This document shows, piece by piece, positions 16,813 through 25,896 of a DNA stretch of 64,000 nt (position 1 is its first letter; the number at the start of each line of letters is the position of its first letter). The notes below the pieces were generated by a model. The model ran no database searches. It was not told the DNA's origin and worked only from the letters and a program-made list of their open reading frames with translations. Origin of the DNA: Bacteroidales bacterium (GTDB taxonomy: Bacteria > Bacteroidota > Bacteroidia > Bacteroidales > F082). Made by a program: the position numbers and the translations under genes. The stretch covers positions 1 to 64,000 of the forward strand of contig JALNZT010000016.1 of the NCBI GenBank assembly GCA_023229135.1. Direction: 5' to 3'.

Positions 16813-17182
16813 TTTTTAATTTATCAATCAACCGACGTTCTTTTTTTGTAGGACGACCTAAACCCCGACCGCGGTATTCTGCTTTGGAAGCCAACAGCAT
16901 CTCATAGCGTTCCAGTTCTTCCTGAGGTGTGCGGTCGATATACACCTCATCCAGCATTTTAGCTGAAACCCGGTTTTTGATAGGATTTTTTACCTCCACT
17001 TTTTTGTGCAGTTGATTCACCTGCACATCGATGATATCGCCGGTTTTTATTTCACGGGAAGCTTTTACGGACTGCTGATCCATTTTCACTTTGCCACCTT
17101 TGCACGCTTCGGCAGCCAAATTCCGGGTCTTGAAAATCCGGGCGGCCCAAAGCCATTTGTCGATTCGGATGCTGTCGCTCAT
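16805..17182 (-). CDS. hslR: S4-domain RNA-binding heat-shock protein (Hsp15-like)
   Basis: Small (125 residues) RNA-binding protein of the Hsp15 type, which in E. coli binds free 50S subunits carrying a nascent chain. The S4 fold fills the first 60 residues ([20 protein letters not shown] is the signature start). A lysine/arginine-rich tail ends [17 protein letters not shown], as in Hsp15. It overlaps the der stop by 4 bases, so translation is probably coupled. Confidence 0.88.
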   Translation of the reverse strand: MSDSIRIDKWLWAARIFKTRNLAAEACKGGKVKMDQQSVKASREIKTGDIIDVQVNQLHKKVEVKNPIKNRVSAKMLDEVYIDRTPQEELERYEMLLASKAEYRGRGLGRPTKKERRLIDKLKND

Positions 17183-18486
17183 TTTTGCCTGAAATAAAGT
17201 TGCACCGGTACACCTTTGAAATTAAACTGCTCGCGCAATTTGTTTTCCAAAAAGCGTCTGTACGACTCTTTGACATCCTTAGGAAAATTACAGAAGAAAA
17301 CAAATTGTGGCGATGCCGTCTTTAACTGTGTGATATACTTGATTTTAATATATCGTCCACGGGTGCTGGCCGGCGGTGGCGAAGCCTGAATAATCGGCAG
17401 CAACACCTCATTTAGCACCGAAGTAGTTATGCGACGCTGACGATTTTCATACACCTCATTGGCGGCTTCCAATACTTTAAAAATCCGTTGTTTTTGTATC
17501 ACCGAGGTGAAAATAATCGGAATATCGGTAAATGGTGCCGTACGTTTCTTTATGGCCTGCTCAAATTCCAGGTGTGTATTGGTCTCTTTTTCAACTAAAT
17601 CCCATTTGTTGGCAACAATCAAAACACCTTTTCTATTTTTTTCGGCCAGCTTCAGGATGTTCAAATCCTGTGCTTCCATGCCATCTTTGGCATCAATCAA
17701 CAAAATGATTACGTCGCTCTCCTCTATGGTACGAATGGCACGAAGCACCGAATAAAACTCAATATTTTCGTAAACCTTCCCTTTTTTGCGCAAACCGGCG
17801 GTGTCAACCAGAATAAAATGCATGCCAAAGGCTTTGTATTCCGTGTGAATGCTATCGCGTGTAGTACCGGCAATGGATGTTACAATATTACGTTCGTTGC
17901 CCAAAAAGGCGTTTATGATGGAGGATTTTCCAACATTTGGCCTCCCCACAACGGCATATTTTGGCAATGAATTATCGAGCGTTATGCCTTCATTTGGCAA
18001 GAGCGGAACCATTTCATCTAACAATTCACCTGTCCCACTGCCTGTTATGGCCGACACCGGAAACACTTCACCCAAGCCAAATGCAAAAAACTCATGGGTA
18101 TCAGCAATGCGCTCGGAGTTATCTACTTTATTGGCTACCAACAGCACCTTTTTCTTTACCTGGCGCAGCATATTGGCTACCTCCTGATCCAGGACATGAA
18201 TACCTTCGCGAGCATCAACAACAAAAAGAATCACATCAGCCTCGTCGATGGCCAGTGCCACTTGCTTCCTGATCTCTTCCTCAAAAATATCATCTGAACC
18301 CATCACGTAACCACCGGTATCAATCACCGAAAAGCTTTTCCCGTTCCAGTCGCTCACACCATAATGGCGGTCGCGGGTAACTCCACTGGTCTCTTCTACA
18401 ATAGCCTGCCGCGCTTGCACCAACCTGTTAAACAAGGTCGATTTTCCCACATTGGGCCTTCCTACAATTGCCACTATATTCGCCAT
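17179..18486 (-). CDS. der: Ribosome-assembly GTPase Der (EngA)
   Basis: Tandem GTPase that helps 50S assembly. The 435 residues fit the family: first G domain with [12 protein letters not shown] at about 8-19, DTGG and NKVD; second with [12 protein letters not shown] near 181, DTAG and NKWD; then a KH-like C-terminal domain from about 350. The order minus-strand era, der, hslR, EEP, with 23 bases between era and der, suggests one translation-related operon. Confidence 0.97.
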   Translation of the reverse strand: MANIVAIVGRPNVGKSTLFNRLVQARQAIVEETSGVTRDRHYGVSDWNGKSFSVIDTGGYVMGSDDIFEEEIRKQVALAIDEADVILFVVDAREGIHVLDQEVANMLRQVKKKVLLVANKVDNSERIADTHEFFAFGLGEVFPVSAITGSGTGELLDEMVPLLPNEGITLDNSLPKYAVVGRPNVGKSSIINAFLGNERNIVTSIAGTTRDSIHTEYKAFGMHFILVDTAGLRKKGKVYENIEFYSVLRAIRTIEESDVIILLIDAKDGMEAQDLNILKLAEKNRKGVLIVANKWDLVEKETNTHLEFEQAIKKRTAPFTDIPIIFTSVIQKQRIFKVLEAANEVYENRQRRITTSVLNEVLLPIIQASPPPASTRGRYIKIKYITQLKTASPQFVFFCNFPKDVKESYRRFLENKLREQFNFKGVPVQLYFRQK

Positions 18487-18509
18487 AAAACAATTATTTA
18501 CTTTAGAAA

Positions 18510-19391
18510 TTAGGATTCGTAACCGAAACGCTTCAACATCGCATCATCGTTGCGCCAGTCTTTATTCACTTTTACTGTTAGCTCGAGAAATACTTTCTTG
18601 CCCACAAAGGCTTCGATGTCTTCGCGTGCCATGGTGCCTGTTTTTTTGATGGCAGCACCTTGTTTTCCAATGATGATGGCCTTTTGCGAATCACGTGCAG
18701 CAAAAATAATAGCCTGAATGCGAATTAGTTTAGCACTTTCTTCGTAGGCATCAACAGCTACCTCAACAGAATATGGGATTTCCTGTTTGTAATTGAGCAA
18801 AATCTTCTCCCGGATTATTTCAGTGATAAAAAAGCGCATCGACTTATCGGTAAGCTCGTCTTTTGGAAAATAAGGAGGTGATTCAGGTAAATGCGTCAAA
18901 ATTTGTTCCATCAGGTAAGGCACGTTATGTCCGAGAATAGCAGAAATTGGAAATACTTTTGCTTTTGGCAGCGCCTCCGTCCACCATAAAACGGAAGCCT
19001 CCAATTTAGGCTGATCTGATAAATCAATTTTATTGATCAGCACAAAAACCGGTACCTTACTATTTCGCAGCTTTTCAATGGTTGATGCATGCGGTACTTC
19101 TTCTGTTATATCAATCGCAAAAAGAATCAGGTCAGCGTCAATAAAGGCTGTTTGCACAAACTGATTCATTACTTCGTGCATTTTATAAGCGGGCTGATCG
19201 ATAATGCCGGGCGTATCAGAAAACACGATTTGGTAGTTCTCGTCGTTTACAATTCCGAGAATACGGTGCCTGGTTGTTTGCGCTTTTGAAGTAATTATGG
19301 ACAGCTTTTCACCTACCAACGCGTTCATCAATGTTGACTTGCCCACATTTGGATTACCTAATATGTTGACATAGCCGGCTTTATGTTTCAT
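18510..19391 (-). CDS. era: GTPase Era
   Basis: 16S rRNA-binding GTPase for 30S maturation, 293 residues. G motifs are [12 protein letters not shown] (12-23), SDTPGI and LINKIDLS. The C-terminal KH domain shows [18 protein letters not shown]. The ATG at 19391 is followed by the classic Era opening [12 protein letters not shown]. It is first in the era-der-hslR-EEP series and diverges from the tRNA promoter at 19415. Confidence 0.97.
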   Translation of the reverse strand: MKHKAGYVNILGNPNVGKSTLMNALVGEKLSIITSKAQTTRHRILGIVNDENYQIVFSDTPGIIDQPAYKMHEVMNQFVQTAFIDADLILFAIDITEEVPHASTIEKLRNSKVPVFVLINKIDLSDQPKLEASVLWWTEALPKAKVFPISAILGHNVPYLMEQILTHLPESPPYFPKDELTDKSMRFFITEIIREKILLNYKQEIPYSVEVAVDAYEESAKLIRIQAIIFAARDSQKAIIIGKQGAAIKKTGTMAREDIEAFVGKKVFLELTVKVNKDWRNDDAMLKRFGYES

Positions 19392-19414
19392 TTAAAAATA
19401 TTTTGCTTAAAATG

Positions 19415-19446
19415 TTTGCTTTGCAAAGTAACAAAATATATCTTTG
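19415..19446 (+). promoter_or_regulatory. Promoter of the initiator tRNA gene
   Basis: TTTG (19415-19418), a 20-base spacer and TATCTTTG (19439-19446) match the Bacteroidota -33/-7 pattern. Transcription would begin about 50 bases before the tRNA. The spacer contains the perfect 10-base palindrome CTTTGCAAAG (19419-19428), which could serve the divergent era direction. Confidence 0.55.
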
Positions 19447-19499
19447 CACTCCCATTTAGGTCAAGGATATAAGTTCTTCCGATTCAAAAATGGTCAAAT

Positions 19500-19571
19500 T
19501 GCGGGGTGGAGCAGAGGCAGCTCGTTGGGCTCATAACCCAAAGGTCGAAGGTTCGAATCCTTCCCCCGCTA
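19500..19571 (+). tRNA. tRNA-fMet (anticodon CAT)
   Basis: Full cloverleaf: acceptor stem GCGGGG/CCCCGC, D arm GAGC/GCTC with a short 7-base loop, anticodon stem ending in three G-C pairs around CTCATAA, variable loop, and T arm GAAGG-TTCGAAT-CCTTC. The three G-C pairs, the A11-T24 pair and the unpaired first position (T opposite T) are initiator hallmarks, so this is the formyl-methionine initiator. CCA is not encoded. It has its own promoter and terminator. Confidence 0.93.
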
Positions 19572-19588
19572 CTCAGAAAAGCATTAAA

Positions 19589-19617
19589 AGCCAACATTTA
19601 GGTGTTGGCTTTTTTTG
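19589..19617 (+). terminator. Rho-independent terminator of tRNA-fMet
   Basis: AGCCAACA pairs with TGTTGGCT over a 6-base loop and runs into seven T. It starts 18 bases after the tRNA. Confidence 0.85.
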
Positions 19618-19809
19618 TTTACTATTTTGAGGTCTTCTTCCTAGTGTTTATTCTCTCCCTCTTTTTTCTATGGCTATGCAAAAGAAAAACGCCTTGCCAA
19701 TCAAAAAATCTTAAATTCTGCCTCATACGATTTTAATCATTATAAGGTCTAATTATTTTTCCTACCTTCGATGTGCTATATTGCGTGCAAAATCATAAAA
19801 CAATAAACC

Positions 19810-20649
19810 ATGACGAAAGAAACAGCCATCAAGCTATTTGATCAAAAACAAGTTCGTGTTCATTGGGACGATGACAGAGAAAAGTGGTACTTTTCTATTG
19901 TAGATGTTGTTGCCGTTTTAGCAGAAAACGAGCGTCCTCGAAAATACTGGAATGACCTTAAGCGAAAATTATTTGAGGAAGGAAGTGAGTTGTCCGAAAA
20001 AATCGGACAACTGAAAATGCTATCCTCTGATGGAAAGCACTACAAAACAGATGTCGCTGATACAGAGCAACTTTTACGTCTTATTCAGTCCATTCCCTCG
20101 CCCAAAGCCGAACCTTTTAAACTTTGGCTGGCAAAAGTAGGATACGAGCGCATAGAAGAAACTGAAGATCCCGAACTGGCTTTTGAACGCGCCATGGAAA
20201 CCTATCTCAAAAACGGCTATTCCAAAGAATGGATTAATCAGCGGCTGAAAAGCATTGAAGTCCGCAAAGAACTGACGGTTGAATGGGATACACGAGGAGT
20301 GAAAAAAGGGCTGGAATATGCCATCCTCACGGATGAAATCACCAAAGCCTGGGCAGGAATTTCCACTAAGCAATACAAACAACTCAAGCAGCTCAAAAAG
20401 GAAAACTTACGAGACAATATGACTAATCTCGAGCTGGTTTTAAATATGCTCGCCGAAGCCTCTACCAAAGAAATATCCAAAAAGAAAAAGCCACAAACAT
20501 TTGATGACAATAAAAAAGTGGCTCAAGAAGGTGGGCATGTAGCGGGAGTTGCCAGAAAGGAGATAGAATCAAAAACAGGAGAAAGCGTTGTGACTCCGGA
20601 TAGTTATCTCGCATTACAGGAAAAGAAATCACTTCCAAAGAAAAAATAG
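19810..20649 (+). CDS. BRO-N domain protein, DinD-like
   Basis: 279-residue protein of the DNA-damage-inducible DinD / prophage antirepressor type. The N-terminal 110 residues form a BRO-N domain (VRVHWDDDREKWYFSIVDVV, then YWNDLKRKL). The C-terminal part has the DinD-like stretch KVAQEGGHVAGVARKEIE and a lysine-rich end. E. coli DinD inhibits RecA strand exchange, but this activity cannot be assumed here. Such genes spread with mobile DNA; this one lies 240 bases after a tRNA gene, yet no integrase or tRNA-end duplication is visible. Likely a single transferred gene. Confidence 0.78.
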   Translation: MTKETAIKLFDQKQVRVHWDDDREKWYFSIVDVVAVLAENERPRKYWNDLKRKLFEEGSELSEKIGQLKMLSSDGKHYKTDVADTEQLLRLIQSIPSPKAEPFKLWLAKVGYERIEETEDPELAFERAMETYLKNGYSKEWINQRLKSIEVRKELTVEWDTRGVKKGLEYAILTDEITKAWAGISTKQYKQLKQLKKENLRDNMTNLELVLNMLAEASTKEISKKKKPQTFDDNKKVAQEGGHVAGVARKEIESKTGESVVTPDSYLALQEKKSLPKKK

Positions 20650-20723
20650 CGCCACTTCTTATTATTTGAAAACCCCAGCATTACAACTAACATACGAAGA
20701 AGCCAGCCTAAAGCTAATTGTAG

Positions 20724-20731
20724 TAAATTTG
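20724..20731 (+). promoter_or_regulatory. Candidate -7 element of the methyltransferase gene
   Basis: TAAATTTG matches TAnnTTTG and lies 27 bases before the ATG at 20759. Its place inside the longer open frame supports the downstream start. No good -33 box was seen. Confidence 0.35.
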
Positions 20732-20758
20732 CCAGTAATTAGCCAACTGCTATACCAG

Positions 20759-21610
20759 ATGCCCACATTTACACCAAAAGATATTGCCGATTATTACGAC
20801 CAAACGCTGCCGCACTACCGTTTTTGGTGGAAGATGAAGCAATCGAAAGCCATTCACTATGGCATTTGGGACGATGAAACCTCAAATTTTCGGGAAGCTT
20901 TGCACAACACCAACCACCAAATGGCTGCATTCGTAGGCGTTGAACCAAATAGCCGGGTAATGGATGCCGGCTGCGGAGTAGGTGGAGCAGCTTTTTTTCT
21001 GGCCTCAACTTTTGATTGTAAGGTAGATGGAATAAGCCTGAGCAATCGCCAGGTGCAGCTGGCCAAAGGTTTATCTGAAAAGCTAAACTTGCAAAAACTC
21101 ACCCATTTCCAGGTAGCCAACTACAACGAAACTCCTTTTGAAAATAACAGTTTCGACCTGATTTGGGCCTGCGAAAGCTTGTGCTATGCCAATGATAAGG
21201 ATACGTTTCTGGCCGAAGCACATCGCTTGCTAAAACCCGGCGGGAAAATTGTGCTGAGCGATTATTTTCTAACAGAAAAAGGCACAGCCGATGAGCAATT
21301 GCTGATGAAAAGCTGGGGCGAAACCTGGGCTATTTCGCAGTTTAACGAAATCACGGCTTTTAGAAAAGCACTACAAAGAAATGGTTTTACGCTGGTTGAG
21401 AATAAAGATTTTACTGCACAGATTTACCAATCATCACGCCGAATGTATTGGGCGTATCTGATTGGTGCACTGCCTTCTATACTCTACAATCTCACCCACA
21501 ACACCTCACGTTTTGCCAAGCACCATTATTTATCAGGCAAGTTTCAGTTTCTGGCCCTGAAAGAAAAACTCTGGGAATATCGGATTGTTGTAGTGCAGAA
21601 AGTCGGTTAA
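20759..21610 (+). CDS. SAM-dependent methyltransferase (UbiE/tocopherol-methyltransferase-like)
   Basis: Class I methyltransferase of 283 residues. The SAM-binding motif I is VMDAGCGVGGAAFFLA (near residue 65), followed by acidic loop CKVDGISLSNRQ, NNSFDLIWACESLCYA and LLKPGGKIVLSDYF. The similarity to sterol/tocopherol and ubiquinone methyltransferases suggests a lipid-like substrate, not a protein or DNA. The frame is open from a TTG at 20666, but ATG at 20759 follows a -7 element and gives a conventional N terminus. Its stop abuts the convergent murF-alr stop with no bases between. Confidence 0.84.
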   Translation: MPTFTPKDIADYYDQTLPHYRFWWKMKQSKAIHYGIWDDETSNFREALHNTNHQMAAFVGVEPNSRVMDAGCGVGGAAFFLASTFDCKVDGISLSNRQVQLAKGLSEKLNLQKLTHFQVANYNETPFENNSFDLIWACESLCYANDKDTFLAEAHRLLKPGGKIVLSDYFLTEKGTADEQLLMKSWGETWAISQFNEITAFRKALQRNGFTLVENKDFTAQIYQSSRRMYWAYLIGALPSILYNLTHNTSRFAKHHYLSGKFQFLALKEKLWEYRIVVVQKVG

Positions 21611-24103
21611 CTATTCCTGAAAATAAACTCTTTTCACCCTGCGTGAGATACGTGTCAATAATTCGTAAGGAATTGTTTGAGAAAGTTTTGCCAGCGCAGA
21701 AAGCTTAGGCGCATCATCAAATACAATCACGGTATCGCCTTCCGCCGCCTTAATTCCGTTGAGGTTTATCATGCACATATCCATGCAAACATCGCCAATA
21801 ATCGGCGCTTTTTCTCCGTCAACCCACAGCTGTCCTTTCCCGTTGCTTAAAACGCGTGGCAAACCATCGGCGTAACCTACCGGAACAATGCCGATTGTAG
21901 TTGGCTCGCTAAGTAAAGTACTTCTGTTGTAACCAATACTTTCGCCGCTTTTAACCCTTTTTATCTGTGAGATAATTGATTTAAGCGAAAGTACGGTTTC
22001 CAATTTATCAGCTTCTTCGTGGGTTTGCGGCACACCATAAAGCCCAATTCCCAAACGTACCATATCAAATTGCGCTTGCGGAAAACGCATCACACCACCG
22101 GTATTAAGTATGTGACGCATAATCGGATACGAAATCACATTGGTAATTTTGAGGCTTAACTCATCAAATAAAGCAATCTGCCGGCGTGTAAAATCGTCAT
22201 GTTCGGGTTTATCGCTGGCAGCGAGGTGTGAGAAAACAGACTTCACCATCAACATCGGATTTTGTTGAATTCTCACCAATAATTCCGCAATCTGATCAGG
22301 GCAGAAACCCAACCGATGCATGCCTGTATCCAGTTTTATATGAATCCTGACGGGTTTATTGGGCGGCAAGGCGGTTTGGCGAATGGTTTCTTCGAGTAAA
22401 TCCAGCGTCCTGAAGCTAAAAACTTCGGGTTCGAGCTGATGTTTTATCATCGCAGCGAAGCTGTTTTCTTCGGGACTCATCACCATGATTGGCAGGTTTA
22501 TTCCAGCCTTGCGCAGCTCGACGCCCTCATCCGCGTAAGCAACAGCCAAGTAATCTATTTGGTGAAACTGCAATACATTGGCCACCTCAAAACTACCACT
22601 TCCATAGCTGAACGCCTTGACCATCGCCATTAGTTTGGTAGATTTTTTGACTTTGGTGCGAAAGTAATTCAGGTTATGAATCAGGTGATTCAGGTTGATT
22701 TCAAGTACGGTTTCATGTGCTTTTTCCTGTAATTGATTGCTGATTTGTTCAAACTCAAAAACCCGGGCACCTTTCAGTAAAACAGTTTGATTACTGAGTG
22801 AGGCAAAAGAAAAATGAGTCAGAAAATCATCTGTCGACTGGAAGAAAATTTTCTCCATCGAAAACCGATCTGCCTGACGGCTGATAGCCGGTCCAATACC
22901 AATCAGTCTGTCAATCTTTTTAGCTTCGACCATTTGAGCGATAAAGCTATACAAATCCAACTCATTACGTCCGCTTTGCAAAATATCAGAAAGGATCAGT
23001 GTTTTGCGCGGGTGCTGCTGCTGTTGGTTCATAAAATCCAACGCAATAGCCAGCGAATTCACATCGGAGTTGTAGCTATCGTTGATAATGGTACAGTTGT
23101 TCACGCCTGCCTTCAGCTCCAGCCGCATCGCGATCGGCGCCAACAGTTCCATACGCTTGCTAATGGTAGCCTGACCCACGCCAAGCACCAGCATCATTGC
23201 CCAACAGTGTATGGCATTTTCGATAGAGGCCTCATCACAAAACGGAATAGTAATCGTGGCTTTATTAGTTTTATAAATCCCTTCGATAATACAATTTTTC
23301 ACCGACTTTTTAATTTCGGTAATTTGTAAATCAGCAGGATTTTTCCTACTCCAACTAAAGGCCTGAATGCTTTGCAGCAATTCCGACTTGATGATTACCG
23401 ATTGAATATCAGCATGATCTGCACAATACACGAGCGTGTTCACTTTGGTAAAAAGTTTTAACTTTTCACCGACTTTTTGATTTATCTGAATAAAATTCTC
23501 GCCATGTGCTTGCCCTATATTGGTGAATAATCCAATAGTAGGCTTGACAATCTGTTGCAGCTTTGCCATTTCTTCAGGCTCAGAAATACCAGCTTCAAAA
23601 ATAGCAAGTTGGTGTTGTTCATCCATTTGCCAAACAGAAAGTGGCACTCCAATCTGCGAGTTATAGCTTTTCGGACTTCTGATAATGGTACGGTCCGGGC
23701 TTAATAATTGAAAAAGCCATTCTTTAACAATTGTTTTTCCGTTGCTTCCGGTGATACCGATCACAGGAATATCAAACTGTTTGCGGTGATGGGCAGCAAG
23801 TTGCTGAAGCGCCGTTAAAGTATTGTCAACCAATATAAAAACGGCGTTCGCCATATCTTCTTTTAGAAAATTGGTATGGCTAACCATAAAGACGCGCAGC
23901 CCTTTAGCATACAGCTGCTGCATATAGTTGTGGCCGTCGTTGCGGTTGCTCAAGAGTGCGATAAACATACAGTTTTCAGCCGTTATAAACTGTCGACTGT
24001 CGATAATAATATCTCTAACTATACAATTATCACCTTTTTCCGAAAGCAATTTTCCGTTTACGATGTCAACCAACTCAGAAACAAGGTAGTTTTGGTGAAT
24101 CAT
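21611..24103 (-). CDS. murF-alr: Bifunctional MurF ligase / alanine racemase
   Basis: One 830-residue polypeptide joins two steps of peptidoglycan precursor synthesis. Residues 1 to about 455 are MurF (UDP-MurNAc-tripeptide:D-Ala-D-Ala ligase) with ATP loop GITGSNGKT at 116-124. From about 465 comes alanine racemase with the PLP lysine in LMAMVKAFSYGSG (near 495) and the catalytic tyrosine region SIGYNRS near 724. This fusion is known in Bacteroidota. It makes D-Ala at the same enzyme that consumes the dipeptide. pdxA lies 9 bases upstream; PdxA leads to PLP, the racemase cofactor. Confidence 0.95.
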   Translation of the reverse strand: MIHQNYLVSELVDIVNGKLLSEKGDNCIVRDIIIDSRQFITAENCMFIALLSNRNDGHNYMQQLYAKGLRVFMVSHTNFLKEDMANAVFILVDNTLTALQQLAAHHRKQFDIPVIGITGSNGKTIVKEWLFQLLSPDRTIIRSPKSYNSQIGVPLSVWQMDEQHQLAIFEAGISEPEEMAKLQQIVKPTIGLFTNIGQAHGENFIQINQKVGEKLKLFTKVNTLVYCADHADIQSVIIKSELLQSIQAFSWSRKNPADLQITEIKKSVKNCIIEGIYKTNKATITIPFCDEASIENAIHCWAMMLVLGVGQATISKRMELLAPIAMRLELKAGVNNCTIINDSYNSDVNSLAIALDFMNQQQQHPRKTLILSDILQSGRNELDLYSFIAQMVEAKKIDRLIGIGPAISRQADRFSMEKIFFQSTDDFLTHFSFASLSNQTVLLKGARVFEFEQISNQLQEKAHETVLEINLNHLIHNLNYFRTKVKKSTKLMAMVKAFSYGSGSFEVANVLQFHQIDYLAVAYADEGVELRKAGINLPIMVMSPEENSFAAMIKHQLEPEVFSFRTLDLLEETIRQTALPPNKPVRIHIKLDTGMHRLGFCPDQIAELLVRIQQNPMLMVKSVFSHLAASDKPEHDDFTRRQIALFDELSLKITNVISYPIMRHILNTGGVMRFPQAQFDMVRLGIGLYGVPQTHEEADKLETVLSLKSIISQIKRVKSGESIGYNRSTLLSEPTTIGIVPVGYADGLPRVLSNGKGQLWVDGEKAPIIGDVCMDMCMINLNGIKAAEGDTVIVFDDAPKLSALAKLSQTIPYELLTRISRRVKRVYFQE

Positions 24104-24112
24104 ACAAACACC

Positions 24113-25189
24113 TTAGGTTTTATTGTTTTGAAATGAAGGTAAAGAATCAGCTGTATTTTCAGCAAATTCAGTCCTGTTGCGAAACACATCCAGCGCCAGA
24201 TACAAAGCTTCTCTGAAAGAATCTTCGGAAGCAATATTTTGGCCCGCAATTTCAAAAGCCGTACCATGCGCCGGGGAGGTTCTCACGATTGGTAGTCCTG
24301 CGGTGAAGTTTACACCGCCTTCAAAAGCAATACTTTTAAAAGGCGCAAGTGCTTGATCGTGATACATTCCCATCACGCCATCATATTTCTTCCAGGCACC
24401 TGAACCAAAAAATCCATCAGCCGGAAAAGGACCAAAAACAAGGATTTTATTTTGCCTGAGCTTTTCCAATGCAGGCATTATGACCGTTTTTTCTTCACTG
24501 CCCAGCAAGCCTCCATCGCCGGCATGTGGATTCAATCCCAGCACAGCGATTTTTGGTTTCGCAATGCCAAAATCACGGATAAGGCTTTGGTTGAGAAGTT
24601 TGATTTTAGTGTTAATTAACCCTTCCGTAATCTTGCCCGGCACCTCTTTTAACGGAATATGACCGGTAAGTGTTCCTACACGCAAGTCATTCCAAACCAT
24701 CAACATAAGTGGTTCTTGTTTATCAAATTGTGAGCTCAGATATTCGGTATGACCGGGGAAGCTAAAAACATCGGATTGGATATTTTGTTTGTTGATAGGT
24801 AAGGTTACCAGTGCATGAATTTTGCCTTTTTTGAAGTCAGACATGGCCATTTCGATCGCTTCAAAGGCTGCTTCTCCGGCAATTGAAGTGGACTGTCCAA
24901 CATCAATTTTCAAATCATTTTCAGTACAGTTTATGATATTGATCCTTTTGGGATGCGCCTGATCGGCATCTTTTATCAGATTGAACTGTATGTCGTTATA
25001 ATTCAGGTATTTCTTATAATAAGAAGCTACTTTTGAATGACCATAGATAACCGGTGTAAACAAGTCGAGCAGTCGCAAATCGGTGAAAGTTTTCAATAAT
25101 ACTTCATAGCTGATGCCATTGATATCGCCGTGCGAAATACCCAAAATGATGCGATCTGTGTTGGATTTATTTTTTATAAGAACTGCCAT
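24113..25189 (-). CDS. pdxA: 4-hydroxythreonine-4-phosphate dehydrogenase
   Basis: Vitamin B6 pathway enzyme; oxidises 4-phosphohydroxy-threonine on the way to pyridoxine phosphate. The 358 residues show GISHGDINGISYEVLLKT at the N terminus and the metal-binding histidines in FPGHTEYLSSQF, LNPHAGDGGLLG and MYHDQALAPFKS. ATG at 25189 starts the frame directly after a possible minus-strand -7 box. The murF-alr fusion follows after 9 bases, so the two are probably co-transcribed. Confidence 0.95.
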   Translation of the reverse strand: MAVLIKNKSNTDRIILGISHGDINGISYEVLLKTFTDLRLLDLFTPVIYGHSKVASYYKKYLNYNDIQFNLIKDADQAHPKRINIINCTENDLKIDVGQSTSIAGEAAFEAIEMAMSDFKKGKIHALVTLPINKQNIQSDVFSFPGHTEYLSSQFDKQEPLMLMVWNDLRVGTLTGHIPLKEVPGKITEGLINTKIKLLNQSLIRDFGIAKPKIAVLGLNPHAGDGGLLGSEEKTVIMPALEKLRQNKILVFGPFPADGFFGSGAWKKYDGVMGMYHDQALAPFKSIAFEGGVNFTAGLPIVRTSPAHGTAFEIAGQNIASEDSFREALYLALDVFRNRTEFAENTADSLPSFQNNKT

Positions 25190-25209
25190 AATATCCTCTA
25201 TTTTAATCG

Positions 25210-25217
25210 CAAAGTTA
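25210..25217 (-). promoter_or_regulatory. Candidate -7 element of pdxA
   Basis: Minus-strand TAACTTTG fits TAnnTTTG, 20 bases before the pdxA ATG. No -33 box at proper spacing. Confidence 0.35.
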
Positions 25218-25264
25218 GTGTTTTAAGCCAATCCGAAATTATCTGCTTTTTGGATCAAGCTAAA

Positions 25265-25384
25265 CTATAGTTTAACCCTAAAACTCACTGCTGCTCCGCC
25301 GCCTGGCGCCAGTTTCAGCTTGAGGGTTTCTCGTTTGCTAAACGACTTATTTACAACTTGATAAGTGTTTGGGTTCGTCCAACA
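25265..25384 (-). pseudogene. Remnant of a second GH97 gene (C-terminal end only)
   Basis: Read on the minus strand this gives CWTNPNTYQVVNKSFSKRE followed by TLKLKLAPGGGAAVSFRVKL and a stop. It aligns end-to-end with the last 38 residues of the intact GH97 protein at 25897-28032, including the identical run ETLKLKLA-GGGAAVSF. A stop codon and unrelated sequence lie just upstream, so only the tail survives. It is in the same orientation, about 0.6 kb downstream of the intact gene, which points to a lost tandem paralogue. It cannot make an enzyme. Confidence 0.82.
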
Positions 25385-25496
25385 TTCTTTTCTTTATTGG
25401 CAAGTCGTGTCTCAAATCTTGCTTTTATTCCTCCACAAAATCTTTCGTCATGGCGATGAGCTGATGTGTATAATCCGACAAAAAATGAGGTGTATT

Positions 25497-25682
25497 TTAG
25501 AGTCCTTCTCTGTATTGTAAATTTTTCAGTGAATAACGCAAGCACAAACCTGGCTGGTATTTCTGCTGAAACGCATTCATGCTGCGGCTTTTAACATTTT
25601 CATCACTTTTAACTTCAACCGGAATTATTTCATTTTCATATTGTAAAATAAAATCCTGTTCGGCACTAGATAAACCTTCTTT
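25497..25682 (-). pseudogene. C-terminal fragment of a DUF4143-type AAA ATPase
   Basis: A 61-codon open stretch reads SAEQDFILQYENEIIPVEVK, then an NVKSRSMNAFQQKYQPG-type sequence, and ends YSLKNLQYREGL and stop. The pattern (nuclease-like EQDF...VEVK, then the tail KNL) is that of the C-terminal domain of DUF4143 ATPases. The N-terminal ATPase part is missing; a TGA lies directly before the fragment and a 14-base inverted repeat begins 8 bases away. The stretch between this fragment and the GH97 remnant (25385-25496) is open on the minus strand but I do not recognise it. Confidence 0.75.
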
Positions 25683-25690
25683 TCACAAAT

Positions 25691-25732
25691 TAAGTGGGTA
25701 TTTTATGAAAATAATCACAAAACACCCACTTA
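25691..25732. repeat. Long inverted repeat beside the DUF4143 fragment
   Basis: TAAGTGGGTATTTT (25691-25704) pairs with AAAACACCCACTTA (25719-25732), one mismatch in 14, loop 14 bases. It could be a bidirectional terminator or mark the end of the rearranged segment; it abuts the truncation point of the DUF4143 remnant. Confidence 0.6.
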
Positions 25733-25896
25733 TTATTGGCTTACTCTAAGAAAACACTAAGCTGCATTAAACTAAACGTTTGAATAATGCAGGCTAAAAA
25801 ACAGTTTCGATTAAATACATCACAATACAATCTTTGCCTTGCAGGGAATAACCTGAAAAAGATGCTGACAAAGACACAACAAATCAATCCCGAACG

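Noticed and set aside
19500..20649. Integrated genomic island at tRNA-fMet
   Set aside because: No integrase and no repeated tRNA 3' end were found nearby; the genes beyond are ordinary chromosomal genes.
20666..20758. TTG start at 20666 for the methyltransferase
   Set aside because: A -7 element lies inside this stretch and the ATG at 20759 gives the usual N terminus.
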